This document shows positions 18,208 to 27,864 of a stretch of 47,141 bases of DNA, piece by piece. The stretch covers positions 1 to 47,141 of the forward strand of contig JACPYV010000127.1 of assembly GCA_016195825.1 (NCBI GenBank), read 5' to 3'. The position numbers and the translations under genes were made by a program. The notes under the pieces were generated by a model that saw only the letters and a program-made list of their open reading frames with translations, did not search any database and was not told where the DNA came from. This DNA comes from Burkholderiales bacterium. Lineage in GTDB: Bacteria; Pseudomonadota; Gammaproteobacteria; Burkholderiales; Burkholderiaceae_C. Within the stretch, counting starts at the first letter, position 1; each line of letters opens with the position of its first letter.

Positions 18208-20303
18208 ACCGGCGCACTTTTTATCTTGGCTCCCTGGCGCTTGCTGGCTGCGGCGGCGGCGCTTCCACCACTTCTCCCGAGACCCCACCGATCGTGAAAC
18301 CGCCAGTATCTCCTCAGCCCCCTCTCTCAAAGCAGGAAGCCTGGCGACCTCGCTTTCACTACAGCCCGGCTCGAAACTGGATGAACGATCCGAACGGGCT
18401 GGTTTACGTCGACGGGGAGTACCACCTTTACTACCAGTACAACCCCTTCGACGCGCAGTGGGGCAACATCAGCTGGGGCCACGCGGTCAGCACGGATCTG
18501 ATGTCCTGGCGAGAGCTGCCCGTTGCGATCTCCGCGACCCTGAACGTCATGGCCTTCTCCGGCTCGGTCGTCGTGGACCATGACAACACGGCGGGGTTTG
18601 CGCCTGCGGGCTCCGAGGCGCCGGCAATGCTGGCGTTCTTCACCGCCTTCGATCCCGTCACGAAGATTCAGTCCCAGCATCTCGCCTACAGCCTCGATCG
18701 CGGGCGCAACTACGTTCCCTACGCGGGCAACCCGATCGTCGATATCGGCTCGAAGGAGTTTCGGGATCCGAATGTGTTCTGGCATGAACCGACGAAGCGC
18801 TGGGTGATGCTGGTGGTCGCGGCACTCGAGCAGGAGGTTTGGTTCTACACCTCCGTGGACCTCAAGAACTGGACCAAGGTCTCGACGTTCGGGCCCGCCG
18901 GCTCGGCTGCAAACAACATCTGGGAAGTCCCGGTTCTGATGGAGATGCCCGTAGTCGGGGCGCCTGGCCAGAAGCGCTGGGCGCTCATCGTCTCGGTCAA
19001 TCTTGGCTCCATCTGGGGAGGCAGCGGCGTCCAGTATTTCGTCGGCGATTTCGACGGCGCTACATTCGTCGCAGAGTCCAGCGAGGCAGTGGACGCCGTC
19101 ACACCGCCTCAGGGAGACCTGATAGCGGACTTCGAGGGAGACCGCTTTCCGGACGGTTGGCAAGTCACAGGCTCGGCCTTTGGCGCAGGTCCTGTCCCGG
19201 GACCTCTGGACGGACAGCAGCATGTCGGCGGCTTCCTGGGACGCCGCTTCGCCTCATCCTTCCATGGCGGTGACGCGAGCATCGGTACGCTGACGTCGCC
19301 CGTGTTCATGATCACCAAGCCTTTCTTGTGCTTCCAGATCGCAGGCGGGCGCAGCCACGCGACGCGTGTGGAACTGGTGATCGGCGGCCGCGTGCTGCAG
19401 CAGGCTTCCGGTGATGACACCGAGATCCTGAAATGGGTGTCATGGGACGTGGCAGGCCTGGTGGGACTGGGAGCGCAGCTCCGCGTCGTCGATGAAGCCA
19501 CTGGCGGCTGGGGACACATCAGCGTCGATCACTTCGTCATGACCGACCGCCCTGTGCGTCAGGCGACCAATGCCGAGATCACGCACTGGGCCGACTTTGG
19601 GCGGGACTTCTATGCGCCCATCACCTTCACCAACATGCCTGGCGGCCGCCACGTCTGGCTGGGCTGGATGAGCAACTGGGACTACGCCCGTGCGCTGCCC
19701 ACGCAGACGTGGCGGGGTCAGCAGTCGCTGCCACGTGAACTGAGCCTCGCCGTCACACCGCGTGGCCTGCGCCTTTGCCAGACGGTGGTCGACGAGGCGA
19801 AGGCGCTCGTCAGCGCCACACCGTTGCAGCGGGCGACCGATGTCCCGGCGAGCCAGGTGGCGGCAAGCCTTACGGATGGCGCCACCGGGGGCAGGCAGCT
19901 GCGCCTGAAGCTGAGGCTGTCGCGCGCGACGCTGCAGGGGGCCATCGGCGTGGAACTGTTCAAGGGTTTCGCCGGTTCGGTCAAAGTGGGTTTCGATCCG
20001 GCGTCGGATTCATTCTTCGTGGATCGGCGGACGGCATCACCGGAGTTCGCTGGACAGTCTGAGCGGCATACGGCTCGACGTGTCATGAACACCGACGAAC
20101 TCAGCCTCGAAATCTGGGTGGACGGGAGCACGCTGGAGGTCTTCGCGGACTACGGTCTGGTGGTGATCTCGGACCTCGTGTATCCCGATCCCGCCGCATC
20201 TGGCCTTGGTTTCTTCCATGGCTCGGAAGACCCGATGGTCGGCCTGTTCGAGGTGGGCACCGTGCAGGCCACGATGCCTCCCCTGCTGTCTGGCACCACC
20301 TGA
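18201..20303 (+). CDS. GH32 fructanase, lipoprotein with inserted binding-type domain
   Basis: A 700-residue GH32 enzyme (levanase/invertase type) that should release fructose from beta-fructans or sucrose. The start ATG at 18201 begins a lipoprotein signal with lipobox LAGC (Cys17); an RR pair in NRRTFYLG also fits a Tat signal. Catalytic landmarks are canonical: WMNDPNG (nucleophile Asp63), FRDPN (Asp189) and IWEVP (acid/base Glu242). Unusually, a beta-sandwich domain is inserted at about 307-450, between VGDFDGATF and the later FGRDFYA text of the catalytic fold. Its landmarks are GTLTSPVF, GGWGHISVDHF and DFEGDRFPDGW. This inserted domain is known to me from levanases of other phyla and matches the repeats in the triple-domain lipoprotein here. 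The C-terminal beta-sandwich has EIWVDGSTLEVFADYG. Confidence 0.93.
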
Positions 20304-20313
20304 GGAGAGCAAG

Positions 20314-21246
20314 ATGATCCTGGTTTGTGGTGAAGCTCTGATAGACGTGTTTGCAGAGCAGGAGACGGCGTCCGGACTGGTGCTTGACGCACGTGTCGGT
20401 GGGTCGCCGTTCAACGTGGCTGTCGGGCTGGCACGCATGGGGCAATCCGTTGCCATCTTCGGTGGGTTGTCGCAGGGCTTTCTCGGCGATCGCCTGCGCA
20501 AGGCGCTCGTGGTAGAAGGTGTCGACGTCGGCTTCTGCCCCATCGTCGATGCGCCGACCACACTCAGTTTGGTCGGGCTTTTGGCCGATGGCTCGGCGTC
20601 CTATGCCTTCTATGGCAATGCCTGTGCAGATCGTCTAGTCAGGGGCGACGACTTGCCCGACCTTGACGACAGCTTCACGGCCTTGCACTTCGGGTCATAC
20701 ACCACCGTCGTCGAGCCGGTTGCCTCGGCTCAGCGGCTGCTCGTCGAGCGCGAACGGCATCAACGGCTCATCGCCTATGACCCCAACCTTCGGCTCAACG
20801 TCGATCCAGACCTGGGTCGCTGGACTGCGACGATGGCGTGGATGGCGGCCCGTGTGCACATTATCAAGGTCAGCTCCGAGGATCTGCACGCGGCCTATGC
20901 CGGGGTTCCGCATCATGAAGTGGCCCAGTCCTGGCTTGCACTTGGATGCCGCCTCGTCGTGGTGACCCGAGGTGGCAGCGGCGCCATCGCATTCACCGAA
21001 ACGGAAGTTGTCGAGGTGGAGTCTCCACGCGTCGACGTGGTCGACACCGTGGGTGCAGGAGACACGTTTCAGGCCGCCCTCCTGACCTGGTTGTCGGAGA
21101 GGGGCATGCTGTCTGTTCCAGCAGTCGAATCGCTCGACGCACAGCAGTTGCGGTTCGCTCTTGAGTTTGCCTCTGGCGCGGCGTCCATCACGTGCACTCG
21201 ACGGGGAGCAGACCTGCCGCGCCGCAAGGAGCTTGGCAACGGGTAG
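20314..21246 (+). CDS. Fructokinase, PfkB family
   Basis: A 310-residue ribokinase/PfkB-type sugar kinase, predicted to phosphorylate the fructose released by the GH32 enzymes in the cytoplasm. GAGGAGAG lies just before the ATG. The N-terminal sugar-binding text is VGGSPFNVAVGLARMG (about 29-44), and the C-terminal PfkB signature is DTVGAGDTFQAAL with catalytic base Asp250. The gene follows the second GH32 gene by 10 bases and is the last gene of the operon. Specificity for fructose is inferred from context; other hexoses are possible. Confidence 0.92.
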   Translation: MILVCGEALIDVFAEQETASGLVLDARVGGSPFNVAVGLARMGQSVAIFGGLSQGFLGDRLRKALVVEGVDVGFCPIVDAPTTLSLVGLLADGSASYAFYGNACADRLVRGDDLPDLDDSFTALHFGSYTTVVEPVASAQRLLVERERHQRLIAYDPNLRLNVDPDLGRWTATMAWMAARVHIIKVSSEDLHAAYAGVPHHEVAQSWLALGCRLVVVTRGGSGAIAFTETEVVEVESPRVDVVDTVGAGDTFQAALLTWLSERGMLSVPAVESLDAQQLRFALEFASGAASITCTRRGADLPRRKELGNG

Positions 21247-21278
21247 GCGGCGCGTTGAGGCGCCTGTTCCCGAACCCG

Positions 21279-22061
21279 TCAGCGGGACCGGCTCTTCTTG
21301 CGTTTGGAAGAAGTGAGAACGACCAACTCGGTCGGCAGTTGGAAGGACTGTGCGGCTCCGCCTGCGATCTGGGCGGCCAACGCAGCGACCACGGTGGTGC
21401 CGATGTCGACCGTGTGCTGCCGCACGGTGGTCAAGGTAGGTTCTAAGGCGGCGGCCATCTGGATATCGTCGAAGCCGCACACCGCCACTTCTGCCGGCAC
21501 CAGCAAGCCCAGCTGCTGCAAGCCCTGCACGGCCCTCGTCGCGATCAAGTCGCGGCTCGCGAAGATGGCATCGGGCTTCTCGGCCTGCTCAAGAAGCGAC
21601 GACAGCCAGCTCAAGTCCTTCGAGCCTTGTGCACCCTGCATCCGGTGCAGACCAGGTTCGATCTTCAGGCCGCGCTCCTGCAGCGCGCTCTGATAGCCGG
21701 CATAGCGTTCCGCCCCCTCTGGAAGTTCGTTGTCGCCGACGAACGCCACCTGCCTCGAGCCCTGGTCGAGCAGGTGAAGCGTGGCCGCCCGGGCGCCTTC
21801 GCGGTTGTCGCTCCCCACGGTGCAGTAGAGCTGCTGCGGCATGGGCGCTCCCCACACGACCAGGGGAACGCCCGCCATGGCCAGCTGATTGCACATCTCG
21901 TGGGCGCGCGACGCACCTGTGAGGACGATGCCGGCAGCCTGTTCGGTCTCGTACAGCGCAGCCCGGTCCTCGTCGTGCTCCTCGGCCCCCTGCCGTGCGT
22001 GCCCGTCGCTGCCCCCGCGACGATCGCCACGCGCTGCGCTCGCTGTTCCTGCCCTGTTCAC
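21279..22061 (-). pseudogene. 5'-truncated LacI-family regulator lacking its HTH
   Basis: The frame encodes the sensor half of a LacI/GalR repressor: AGIVLTGASRAHEMCNQLAM, then GVPLVVWGAP, then ISLAND-type family text VAVCGFDDIQMAAALEPTLT and TVRQHTVDIG near the end. No helix-turn-helix or hinge is encoded. Upstream of about 22000 the text no longer looks like any LacI protein in any frame, and the RND pump gene stops at 22097. The fragment is convergent with the fructokinase gene (32 bases apart), a usual place for a second sugar regulator. I read it as a remnant cut at a rearrangement junction. A GTG at 22061 could still allow translation of a DNA-binding-deficient protein. Confidence 0.75.
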
Positions 22062-22096
22062 ATTGCCGTCTCACTTTCCGTTTTGAAATCTGGGCA

Positions 22097-25000
22097 TCAC
22101 GCGCTGGCCGCGATCGATGCCGCGTCGGGCGCCTGCGCTGGGCTGTCGCGCCGGACACGGAACCAGGCGGCGTACAGCGCCGGTACGAAGACGAGGGTCA
22201 GCGCGGTGGCCACGACGAGGCCGCCCATGATCGAGATGGCCATCGGCCCCCAGAACACGCTGTGGGTCAGCGGGATCATGGCCAGCACCGCGGCTGCCGC
22301 CGTCAGCACGACGGGGCGCGAGCGCCGCACCGTGGCATCAACGATCGCGGCCCAAGGCGCAACGCCGCGCGCAATGTCTTGGTCAATCTGGTCGACGAGG
22401 ATGATCGAGTTGCGCATGATCATCCCGCCCAGCGCAATCACGCCCAGCAGAGCGACGAAGCCGAACGGCGCATTGAAGAGCAGCAGTGCCGGCACCACGC
22501 CGATCAGCGCCAGCGGTGCGGTCATGAAAACCATGAACAGCCGCGGGAAGCTTTGCAGCTGGATCATCAGCAGCGTCAGCATCACCGCGAACATCGCCGG
22601 GAACACCGCGAACAGCGCCTTGTTGGCCTTGTCGCTCTCCTCGATCGCGCCGCCTTCCTCGATGCGGTAACCCGCGGGCAGGCTGTCGATGATGGGCTGC
22701 AGCGACGGCCGGATCTGCGCCGTGGCGTAGGGCCCCTGGACGCCGTCGACAACGTCGCTGCGCACGGTCAGCGCCATGTCGCGGTTGCGCCGCCACAGCA
22801 CCGGCTCCTCGAAGCCCGGCTCAACTCGCGCCACCTGGGAAAGCGGCACGTTGACGCCGCTGCGCGTGAACAGTTGCAGGTCGCCGAGCTGGCCGATGCG
22901 CTTGCGCTCCTCAGGCGTGGCCCGCACGACCACGTCGACGAGTTCCTCACCGCGGCGGATCTGCGTCACCGGCGCGCCGTCCAGCGTCGTCTGCACCAGG
23001 CCCTGGATGTCGGCGCTGGACAGGCCCAGCAGCCGCGCCTTGTCCTGATCGACGTGGACCTGCACCGAGCGGACCTGCTCGTTCCAGTCCAGCTGCGTGT
23101 CGCGCACCAGCGGGTTCTGGCGCACCGCGTCGCGCACCTTGTAAGCGATCTCGCGCACCTGCGCCTTGTCCGGGCCGATAACGCGGAACTGCACCGGAAA
23201 GCCTACCGGCGGCCCGAACTCGAGACGCGTCACGCGGGCGTTGACGTCGGGCAGGACTTCATCCTTTGCGAACAAGTCCATGAGACGGGCGCGCACGCGT
23301 TCGCGTTGTTCGGTGCCCGCCGTCTTGACGACGATCTGCGCGAACCCCGGGTTTGGCAGCTCCGGCTGAATGGATAGATAGAAGCGCGGCGTGCCGGCGC
23401 CGGTGTAGGCGGTGAAGAACTCGATATCCGGGTCCTTCGCCAGGCGCGCCTCAAGCAGCTTCACTTGGGCGGCGGTGGCGGCGAACGACGCGCCTTCGCG
23501 CAGCCGCAGTTCCACCAGCAGCTCGGGCCGCGACGCCGTCGGGAAGAACTGCTGCTGCACCATCAGCATGCCGGCGCCGGCGGTCGCAAAAACCAGCACC
23601 GTGATGCCCAGCACCCAGGTCCGGCGCCGCACGGCCCAGTCGACGATGCCGCGCAGCCAGCGGTAGACGGGCCGGTCGTAGGGGTCGCGGTGTGTACCAG
23701 CAGCCGCCAGGTTCTTCGGCAGCAGCAGCACGCCGAGGTAGGGTGTGAACACCACGGCGACCAGCCACGACAGGATCAGCGCCGCCCCGACGACCCAGAA
23801 GATGCCGCCCGCGTATTGGCCGGCGATCGACTTCGCGAAGCCCACCGGCATGAAGCCGGCGGCCGTGACCAGCGTGCCGGTCAGCATCGGAAACGCGGTG
23901 GACGTGTAGGCGTAGGTGGCGGCGCGCATGCGGTCCCAGCCTTCTTCCAGCTTCACCACCATCATTTCCACCGCGATGATGGCGTCGTCCACCAACAGGC
24001 CCAGCGCGATGATCAATGCGCCCAGGGAGATGCGGTCCAGCGCCCAGCCGGCGGCGTACATGACGGCCGCCACCAGCCCGAGTACCAGCGGCACCGACGC
24101 GGCTACCACGATGCCGGTGCGCCAGCCCAGGAACAGGAAGGACACGGCCAGCACGATGGCCAAAGCCTCCAGGAACGAGCGCTCGAACTCCCAGACCGAC
24201 TCCGCCACCACGCGCGGCTGATCCGCATACTGCTGGATCTGCACGCCCGCCGGCAGCTCCTGCCGCACCTGCGCCAGCCGCTCGTCGAGCGCGCGCCCGA
24301 AGTCCAGCACGTTGCCGTTGGCCTGCATGGTCACGCCTATGGCCAGCACCGGCACGCCGTTGTGGCGGATGGTCATGCTCGGCGGATCCTCATAGCCGGT
24401 GCGCACGGTCGCGATGTCGGCCAGCCGCAGCAGTTGGCCGCCCACCTCCAGCGTCACGTTGGCAACGTCGGCCGCGCTGCGCAGCCCGCCGTCTACCCGC
24501 ACTTGGACGCGGTCGTGGGTGGCGTCGGCCGAGCCGGCCGGGGCCACCAGGTTCTGCCGCGCCAGCGCGTCGAACACCGCGGTCGGGGCGATGCCCAACG
24601 CTGCCAGCCGCCGTGTCGAGATTTCAACGAACACGCATTCGGCCTGCTTGCCCAGCACGTCGACCTTGGCGGCGCCGGCCACACTCTGGATGCGCCGCTT
24701 CACGTCTTCGGTGACCGTCAGCAGCTCGGCCATCGACAGTTCGGGCGCGCTCACCGCGTAGAGCACGCTGTAGCGGTCGTTGTACTCGTCGTTGAAGAAT
24801 GGTCCGCGTACGCCTTCGGGGAATTCCTGGCGCACGTCGCCGATCTTCTTGCGCACCTGGTACCAGGCGTTCTCCAGCTCCGCCTTGCTGCTTCCGCCCT
24901 TCATCCACAGCGTGATGCCGCCGTAGCCCTGGCGCGCGAAGCTGCGCACGTAGTCGAAATGGTCCAGCTCCTGCAGCCGGCGCTCAATGCGGTTGAGCAC

Positions 25001-25195
25001 CTCGTCCTGCACATCCTGCGCGGTGGCGCCCGGCCACACGACGATGGCGGTCATAGTCGGCACATCGAAGCTGGGGTCCTCCAGGCGGCCCAGCCGGCTG
25101 AAAGAAAAGCCGCCGATGATGAGCGTCGCGATGATCAGGAACAGCACCATAGGCCGGTGCGTGACGGCCCATTCCGACGGGTTGAAGCGTTTCAT
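22097..25195 (-). CDS. RND efflux pump inner-membrane transporter
   Basis: A 1032-residue resistance-nodulation-division transporter of the AcrB-like (HAE1) kind, driven by protons and exporting hydrophobic compounds. The start is the ATG at 25195, overlapping the adaptor stop (ATGA). The first membrane segment follows PSEWAVTHRP (MVLFLIIATLIIGGFSFSRL). The fourth segment has the paired acids in LLVDDAIIAVEM that belong to the proton relay. Porter and docking domains fill the two large periplasmic loops. The last segments include LLGVIALGGMIMRNSIILVD, typical of the family. Substrate cannot be told from sequence. Confidence 0.95.
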   Translation of the reverse strand: MKRFNPSEWAVTHRPMVLFLIIATLIIGGFSFSRLGRLEDPSFDVPTMTAIVVWPGATAQDVQDEVLNRIERRLQELDHFDYVRSFARQGYGGITLWMKGGSSKAELENAWYQVRKKIGDVRQEFPEGVRGPFFNDEYNDRYSVLYAVSAPELSMAELLTVTEDVKRRIQSVAGAAKVDVLGKQAECVFVEISTRRLAALGIAPTAVFDALARQNLVAPAGSADATHDRVQVRVDGGLRSAADVANVTLEVGGQLLRLADIATVRTGYEDPPSMTIRHNGVPVLAIGVTMQANGNVLDFGRALDERLAQVRQELPAGVQIQQYADQPRVVAESVWEFERSFLEALAIVLAVSFLFLGWRTGIVVAASVPLVLGLVAAVMYAAGWALDRISLGALIIALGLLVDDAIIAVEMMVVKLEEGWDRMRAATYAYTSTAFPMLTGTLVTAAGFMPVGFAKSIAGQYAGGIFWVVGAALILSWLVAVVFTPYLGVLLLPKNLAAAGTHRDPYDRPVYRWLRGIVDWAVRRRTWVLGITVLVFATAGAGMLMVQQQFFPTASRPELLVELRLREGASFAATAAQVKLLEARLAKDPDIEFFTAYTGAGTPRFYLSIQPELPNPGFAQIVVKTAGTEQRERVRARLMDLFAKDEVLPDVNARVTRLEFGPPVGFPVQFRVIGPDKAQVREIAYKVRDAVRQNPLVRDTQLDWNEQVRSVQVHVDQDKARLLGLSSADIQGLVQTTLDGAPVTQIRRGEELVDVVVRATPEERKRIGQLGDLQLFTRSGVNVPLSQVARVEPGFEEPVLWRRNRDMALTVRSDVVDGVQGPYATAQIRPSLQPIIDSLPAGYRIEEGGAIEESDKANKALFAVFPAMFAVMLTLLMIQLQSFPRLFMVFMTAPLALIGVVPALLLFNAPFGFVALLGVIALGGMIMRNSIILVDQIDQDIARGVAPWAAIVDATVRRSRPVVLTAAAAVLAMIPLTHSVFWGPMAISIMGGLVVATALTLVFVPALYAAWFRVRRDSPAQAPDAASIAASA

Positions 25196-26304
25196 GAACC
25201 GCTCCTGGTGACTGCGGCCGCACCGGCGTCGGCCGTGCGCTCGATGGCGCGCACGGTGATGCCGGCGTCGAGCTTCTGCGCGCCGACGCTGACCACCCGA
25301 CTGCCACCGGCCAGGCCGGTGACGTGCACTCGGGCGTCGTCGATGGCCACCACCTGCACGGGTGTGAACACCAGGCCAGAGCCCTTGGCGTTGAGCACCC
25401 AGACCCCCGCAGAGGCGCTGGCCTTCACCAGCGCAGTGACCGGCACGGCGATGGTCGCCGGCCCGGTCGCTTGCCCGGACAGGTTGAGCTGCATGGTGCT
25501 GCCCAGTGGCAGGGCGCCGACCTGCGCGCGCGATTCCGGGGCCGCGGCGTAGCGCACGCGGAAGGTCCGGCCTTGCGCACTGGCCAGCGGCGAGAGTTCG
25601 CGCAGCACCAGCCTCAGGGGTGACATGGTGTCCTGCCAGGGCGTGGCCGTGGCGGTGAGCGTGCGCACCCGGCCAATCCACTCCTCGGGCAGTTCGGCGA
25701 CGATCTCGCGTTCGCCGTCGCGGGCCAGCGACAGCACCGGCTGGCCCTCGGCCACCACCTGGCCGCGCTCGAAGCGCAGCGCCGTGACCACGCCGGCATA
25801 GGGTGCCACCAGCGTCGCGTAGCCCTCGCGATTGCGTGCCAGGTCGAGCTGGCGGCGCGCCTGTTCGAGCCGCGCGGCGGCCGCGTCGGCACGTGCCTTC
25901 TGGCGCTCGTGGTCGGCAGCGCCCACCGAGCCATCTGCCAAAAGGCGGCGCAGGCGCGCTTCGTCGGACGCGGCCTGCTGCGCATCCACCGACGCGGCCT
26001 GGACCTGGTTGGCGGCGGCACTTACGGCCAGTTGGTAGTCGGCGGGGTCCAGTCGCGCCAGCGCCTGGCCGGCCTTCACGGTTTCGCCCACCTCGACCAG
26101 CCTGTCCACCACCTTGCCGCCAGTGCGAAAGCCCAGGTCCGTCTCGACGCGGGCGCGGACCGCGGCGGTGAAGCTGCGGGTTTGCGCCGACGCGGCAGGA
26201 GACACGGTGGTGACGAAGACCGGCTTGGCGGTGGCGACCGGTGCGGGCGGGGCGCTGCAGCCGGCCACGACCAGGAGGGATACGGCGAAGAAAATTCTGT
26301 TCAC
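25192..26304 (-). CDS. RND periplasmic adaptor, lipoprotein (HlyD/AcrA family)
   Basis: A 370-residue membrane-fusion protein. The signal ends in lipobox VAGC (Cys16). The mature part has the lipoyl halves (TDLGFRTGGKVVDRLVEVGE and YAGVVTALRFERGQVV), an Ala/Arg-rich helical hairpin between them (about 75-145), and beta-barrel and membrane-proximal domains after. It bridges the pump and the outer-membrane factor. The start overlaps the end of the outer-membrane factor gene by four bases and the stop overlaps the pump start by four. Confidence 0.94.
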   Translation of the reverse strand: MNRIFFAVSLLVVAGCSAPPAPVATAKPVFVTTVSPAASAQTRSFTAAVRARVETDLGFRTGGKVVDRLVEVGETVKAGQALARLDPADYQLAVSAAANQVQAASVDAQQAASDEARLRRLLADGSVGAADHERQKARADAAAARLEQARRQLDLARNREGYATLVAPYAGVVTALRFERGQVVAEGQPVLSLARDGEREIVAELPEEWIGRVRTLTATATPWQDTMSPLRLVLRELSPLASAQGRTFRVRYAAAPESRAQVGALPLGSTMQLNLSGQATGPATIAVPVTALVKASASAGVWVLNAKGSGLVFTPVQVVAIDDARVHVTGLAGGSRVVSVGAQKLDAGITVRAIERTADAGAAAVTRSGS

Positions 26305-27797
26305 TGGGATGCCCTCTCGGCGAAGTAAGTCATGGCACTGCCGGCACGGGTCGGCTCGAGACCGCCACCCAGTGCCTTGTAGAGCTGCACGTCGGCCAGC
26401 ACCTGCTGAAGGCGGCTGTCCGCCAGAGCGAGTTCGCTGGACAGCACCGATCGCTGCACGTCCAGCAGCACCAGCAGGTCGATCTGTCCTTCACGCTGCA
26501 GCGATTGCGCGCGCTGCAGCGAGCGGCGGCGATGTTCGACCGTGCTGGCCAGCGCAGCGGCTCGCTCGGCCTCCTGGGTGCGCACGAGCAGGCTGTCCTC
26601 GACCTCTTGCACGGCGACCAACACCGCCTTCTGCCAGACCAGCAGCGCCTCGCTGGCCCGCGCCGACTGCGCGCGGATGCCCGCGTCGATGCGACCGGCG
26701 TTGAAGACCGGCATGGCAAAGGCCAGCGCGACGTTCGAGAAATGCACCGGCGCGAGATCGAGTGCATTCAGCCGCAGGTCCTCGCGGCCGAACAGAGCAC
26801 TCAGAAAGAGCTTGGGCCAGTATTGGGCTCGCGCCTCGGCGCCGCGCAGCGTCTCGGCCGCGACGCGCGACTCGGCGGCGATCAGGTCGGGACGGCGCCG
26901 CAGCAATTCGCTGGGCTGGCCAGAGCCGATCGCGCGCGCGGCAGGCCAGGCAAAGCCTGCGTTCTCGTCAACGACGCGGGCCGACGGGTTGCGGCCCAGC
27001 AGCGCGGCCAGCCGCGTCTGCGAGGTGCCGGCCAGCGTCCGCAACGGGGGCACTAGCGCGTCGAGCGCCCCGGCTTCAGCGCGCGCTCGATCCAGGTCGA
27101 AGGCACTGGCCTCGCCTTCGCGCAGGCGGCTGGCGACGCGGGTCGCCGTTTCGCGCTGGGCCGCCGCGAGAGCCTGCACGATGCGCAGACGCTCCTCGGC
27201 GCTGCGCAGCACGAAGTACTGCCGCGCCACCTCGCTGGCCACCAGCAGCCGTGCGCCTTGGGCACCGGCCACGGCTGCGGCCGCATCGGCCTGCGCCGCA
27301 TCGCGTGCCGCACGCACGCCGCCGGCCAGATCGATCTCCCAGGCCACGTCGACACCGGCGCGCAGCGCACGCGTGTCGGGCATGCCTTGCTTGACGGGGT
27401 CGGGCAGCCCGCTGCCGCTGCGCGAGGCGGAGGCCTGCACGCCCACCGTGGGCCACAGACGAGAGGCCTCGGCATCGCGGCCGGCACGAGCCTGGGCGAC
27501 GCGTTGCAGCGCGATCACGACATCCTGGTTGGCAGACAAGGACTCTTCGACCAGCGCTGTCAACACCGGATCGCCGTAGCCGGCCCACCAGGCGCCATCG
27601 AAGACCTGGACAGCGTCGTCAGGCGACCCGGCCTGCGCGAATGCGGCGGACAGCGGCACCGAAGGCGCCGGTGGTTGCACGGGCGGTGCCGAGCAGGCCG
27701 ACACGATCGCCAGTGCTGCGGCCGCCGACACGAGGCGGATCGGTCGAGCGCCAGGGTGGCGATCGCGGTGCGGGGCGAGCTGTGTGAAACGCTTCAT
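26301..27797 (-). CDS. RND outer-membrane factor (NodT family lipoprotein)
   Basis: A 498-residue TolC-like outer-membrane channel. After a positively charged N-terminus the signal ends in VSAC (Cys35), giving a lipid anchor as in NodT/OprM proteins. The two internal repeats of coiled-coil text are clear, for example VARQYFVLRSAEERLRIVQA and LVAVQEVEDSLLVRTQEAER. It is the first gene of the operon here, whereas many RND operons put the channel last. Its start is about 14 bases from the operator region shared with the TetR gene. Confidence 0.94.
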   Translation of the reverse strand: MKRFTQLAPHRDRHPGARPIRLVSAAAALAIVSACSAPPVQPPAPSVPLSAAFAQAGSPDDAVQVFDGAWWAGYGDPVLTALVEESLSANQDVVIALQRVAQARAGRDAEASRLWPTVGVQASASRSGSGLPDPVKQGMPDTRALRAGVDVAWEIDLAGGVRAARDAAQADAAAAVAGAQGARLLVASEVARQYFVLRSAEERLRIVQALAAAQRETATRVASRLREGEASAFDLDRARAEAGALDALVPPLRTLAGTSQTRLAALLGRNPSARVVDENAGFAWPAARAIGSGQPSELLRRRPDLIAAESRVAAETLRGAEARAQYWPKLFLSALFGREDLRLNALDLAPVHFSNVALAFAMPVFNAGRIDAGIRAQSARASEALLVWQKAVLVAVQEVEDSLLVRTQEAERAAALASTVEHRRRSLQRAQSLQREGQIDLLVLLDVQRSVLSSELALADSRLQQVLADVQLYKALGGGLEPTRAGSAMTYFAERASQ

Positions 27798-27799
27798 AT

Positions 27800-27843
27800 A
27801 CTGGACCCACTAGTCCAATAAGTTTAATGGCATATATTGGACT
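27800..27843. promoter_or_regulatory. Divergent operator region for the TetR protein
   Basis: Between the divergent efflux and TetR genes lies a compact palindromic cluster. TGGAC (27802-27806) and GTCCA (27813-27817) form one near-symmetric site. AGTCCAATA (27812-27820) and TATTGGACT (27835-27843) form a perfect 9-bp inverted repeat with a 14-base spacer. The middle half-site is therefore shared by two palindromes. This is a likely binding region for the TetR protein, controlling both directions. Confidence 0.7.
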
Positions 27844-27864
27844 GTCAAGTACAGAAAGCCGTCG

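Noticed and set aside
21247..21278. Hairpin between fructokinase and the LacI remnant as a terminator
   Set aside because: The repeated GGCGC segments pair imperfectly and have no T-run on either side.
23465..25552. Long open frame opposite the RND genes
   Set aside because: It is the high-GC antisense shadow of the pump and adaptor; its text is His/Arg/Gln-rich with no family resemblance.
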